Origin: Thermoplasmata archaeon
Lineage (GTDB): Archaea; Thermoplasmatota; Thermoplasmata; UBA10834
Length of the DNA stretch: 5,219 nucleotides
Assembly: GCA_013329135.1 (NCBI GenBank)
Contig: DUKU01000112.1
Coordinates: 20,997-26,215 of the forward strand
Direction: 5' to 3'
The notes below the pieces were generated by a model. The model did not search any database, had not been told where the DNA came from, and worked only from the letters and a program-made list of their open reading frames with translations. Numbering within the stretch: position 1 is the stretch's first letter; every line of letters starts with the position of its first letter. Of the stretch, positions 5,055 through 5,219 are shown one piece after another. Position numbers and translations under genes: made by a program.

Positions 5055-5132
5055 CGGGCATAACGGGTTCAAGCGGTGCGGTTCACCCTGTACCCGAAGG
5101 TACAGGACTAGCGCACCTAGCCGTTATGCCCG
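5055..5132 (-). ncRNA. Composite three-helix hairpin immediately 3' of 5S rRNA, unrecognised
   Basis: Three nested perfect helices: 12 bp (5055-5066 with 5121-5132), 6 bp (5075-5080 with 5112-5117) and 8 bp (5087-5094 with 5099-5106). On the minus strand the cap is C(UUCG)G, the very stable tetraloop; on the plus strand it would be CGAA, so the minus strand, shared with 5S rRNA, is the likely sense. The two internal loops carry the same sequence, CTAG on one side and TGAAC on the other. The outer helix begins two to three bases from the 5S 3' end. It may be a processing or stability element of the 5S transcript, or a separate small RNA. I do not recognise it; it is not a tRNA, and it lacks the paired GA of a kink-turn. 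Confidence 0.6.
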
Positions 5133-5134
5133 AG

Positions 5135-5219
5135 AGGCCGCAAGGGCCTTAGGCTTCCCGAGGGCTCGCGCACCTCAGTACCACGGAGAACGTAGGCGGG
5201 CTTAACTTCTGGGTTCGGA
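5135..5219 (-). rRNA. rrf: 5S ribosomal RNA, 3' part (5' end beyond right edge)
   Basis: The minus strand from 5219 begins TCCGAACCCAGAAGTTAAGC, the universally conserved loop B/helix III segment, followed by GTACTGAGGTGCGCGAGCCC and TCGGGAAGCC, the helix IV/V signature of archaeal 5S. Compared with a roughly 122-base archaeal 5S, about 38 bases of the 5' end are missing. The 3' end is put near 5135 because GGCC (5139-5136) closes the sequence that should pair with the absent 5' strand; it could be off by a few bases. No 16S, 23S or tRNA follows it here, which suits the scattered rRNA genes known in Thermoplasma. Confidence 0.92.

Noticed and set aside
4980..5063. Plus-strand gene read from the TATAAAA at 4980-4986
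   Set aside because: What follows is the antisense of the hairpin and of 5S rRNA; no coding signal or ribosome-binding site is present.
5056..5131. tRNA gene after 5S rRNA (length about 76 and a 7-bp end helix)
   Set aside because: The sequence folds as one continuous hairpin with a UUCG cap; there is no anticodon arm and no normal T-arm.
5055..5132. Kink-turn or C/D-box RNA, or bulge-helix-bulge rRNA processing site
   Set aside because: The loops lack GA on both strands as needed for tandem sheared pairs, there are no clear C and D boxes, and the loop sizes do not give two 3-base bulges around a 4-bp helix.

Overview
This is a GC-rich stretch of an archaeal chromosome. The archaeal assignment rests on an Alba chromatin protein, the N-terminus of an archaeal-type isopentenyl phosphate kinase, TATA-type promoters (some apparently leaderless), and a 5S rRNA whose 3' half reads like Thermoplasma-type 5S. 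I infer a member of Thermoplasmatota (uncultured-type Thermoplasmata). The phylum is an inference, the domain is close to certain.

Layout from left to right. Positions 1-83 (minus) hold the first 27 codons of an isopentenyl phosphate kinase that runs off the left edge and starts at TTG. Alba lies upstream of it on the same strand (209-481). A divergent, mostly non-coding region (482-767) carries the Alba promoter and leader, a stretch in which I recognise nothing, and a strong inverted repeat directly before the next gene. Positions 768-2387 (plus) encode an aldehyde dehydrogenase of the 1-pyrroline-5-carboxylate (glutamate semialdehyde) dehydrogenase type. Then come larE (2475-3287) and larB (3284-4045), overlapping by four bases (ATGA), two of the three synthesis genes for the nickel-pincer nucleotide cofactor. 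A convergent gene (4052-4969, minus) ends 6 bp from larB and encodes a membrane-anchored protein with a duplicated helical module and a double zinc ribbon. Upstream of it on the same strand are a long composite hairpin (5055-5132) and the 3' part of 5S rRNA (about 5135 to the right edge).

How the parts fit together. The dehydrogenase would channel proline or ornithine-derived semialdehyde into glutamate, which fits an amino-acid-using heterotroph. LarB carboxylates and cleaves nicotinate adenine dinucleotide and LarE converts both carboxylates to thiocarboxylates; the nickel-inserting LarC and any client enzyme such as LarA are not in the window. This LarE has the three-cysteine pattern (C96, C99, C176) of the iron-sulfur-cluster type instead of the single sacrificial cysteine of the Lactiplantibacillus enzyme.

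Promoter geometry falls into two classes. Alba and the kinase each have a TATA box about 52-53 bp before the start codon and a good Shine-Dalgarno sequence. The dehydrogenase and larE have AT-rich TATA candidates centred 27 bp before the start codon and no Shine-Dalgarno, as for leaderless mRNAs. The least explained element is the hairpin after 5S rRNA: three helices, a cUUCGg cap and two copies of the same internal-loop sequence.
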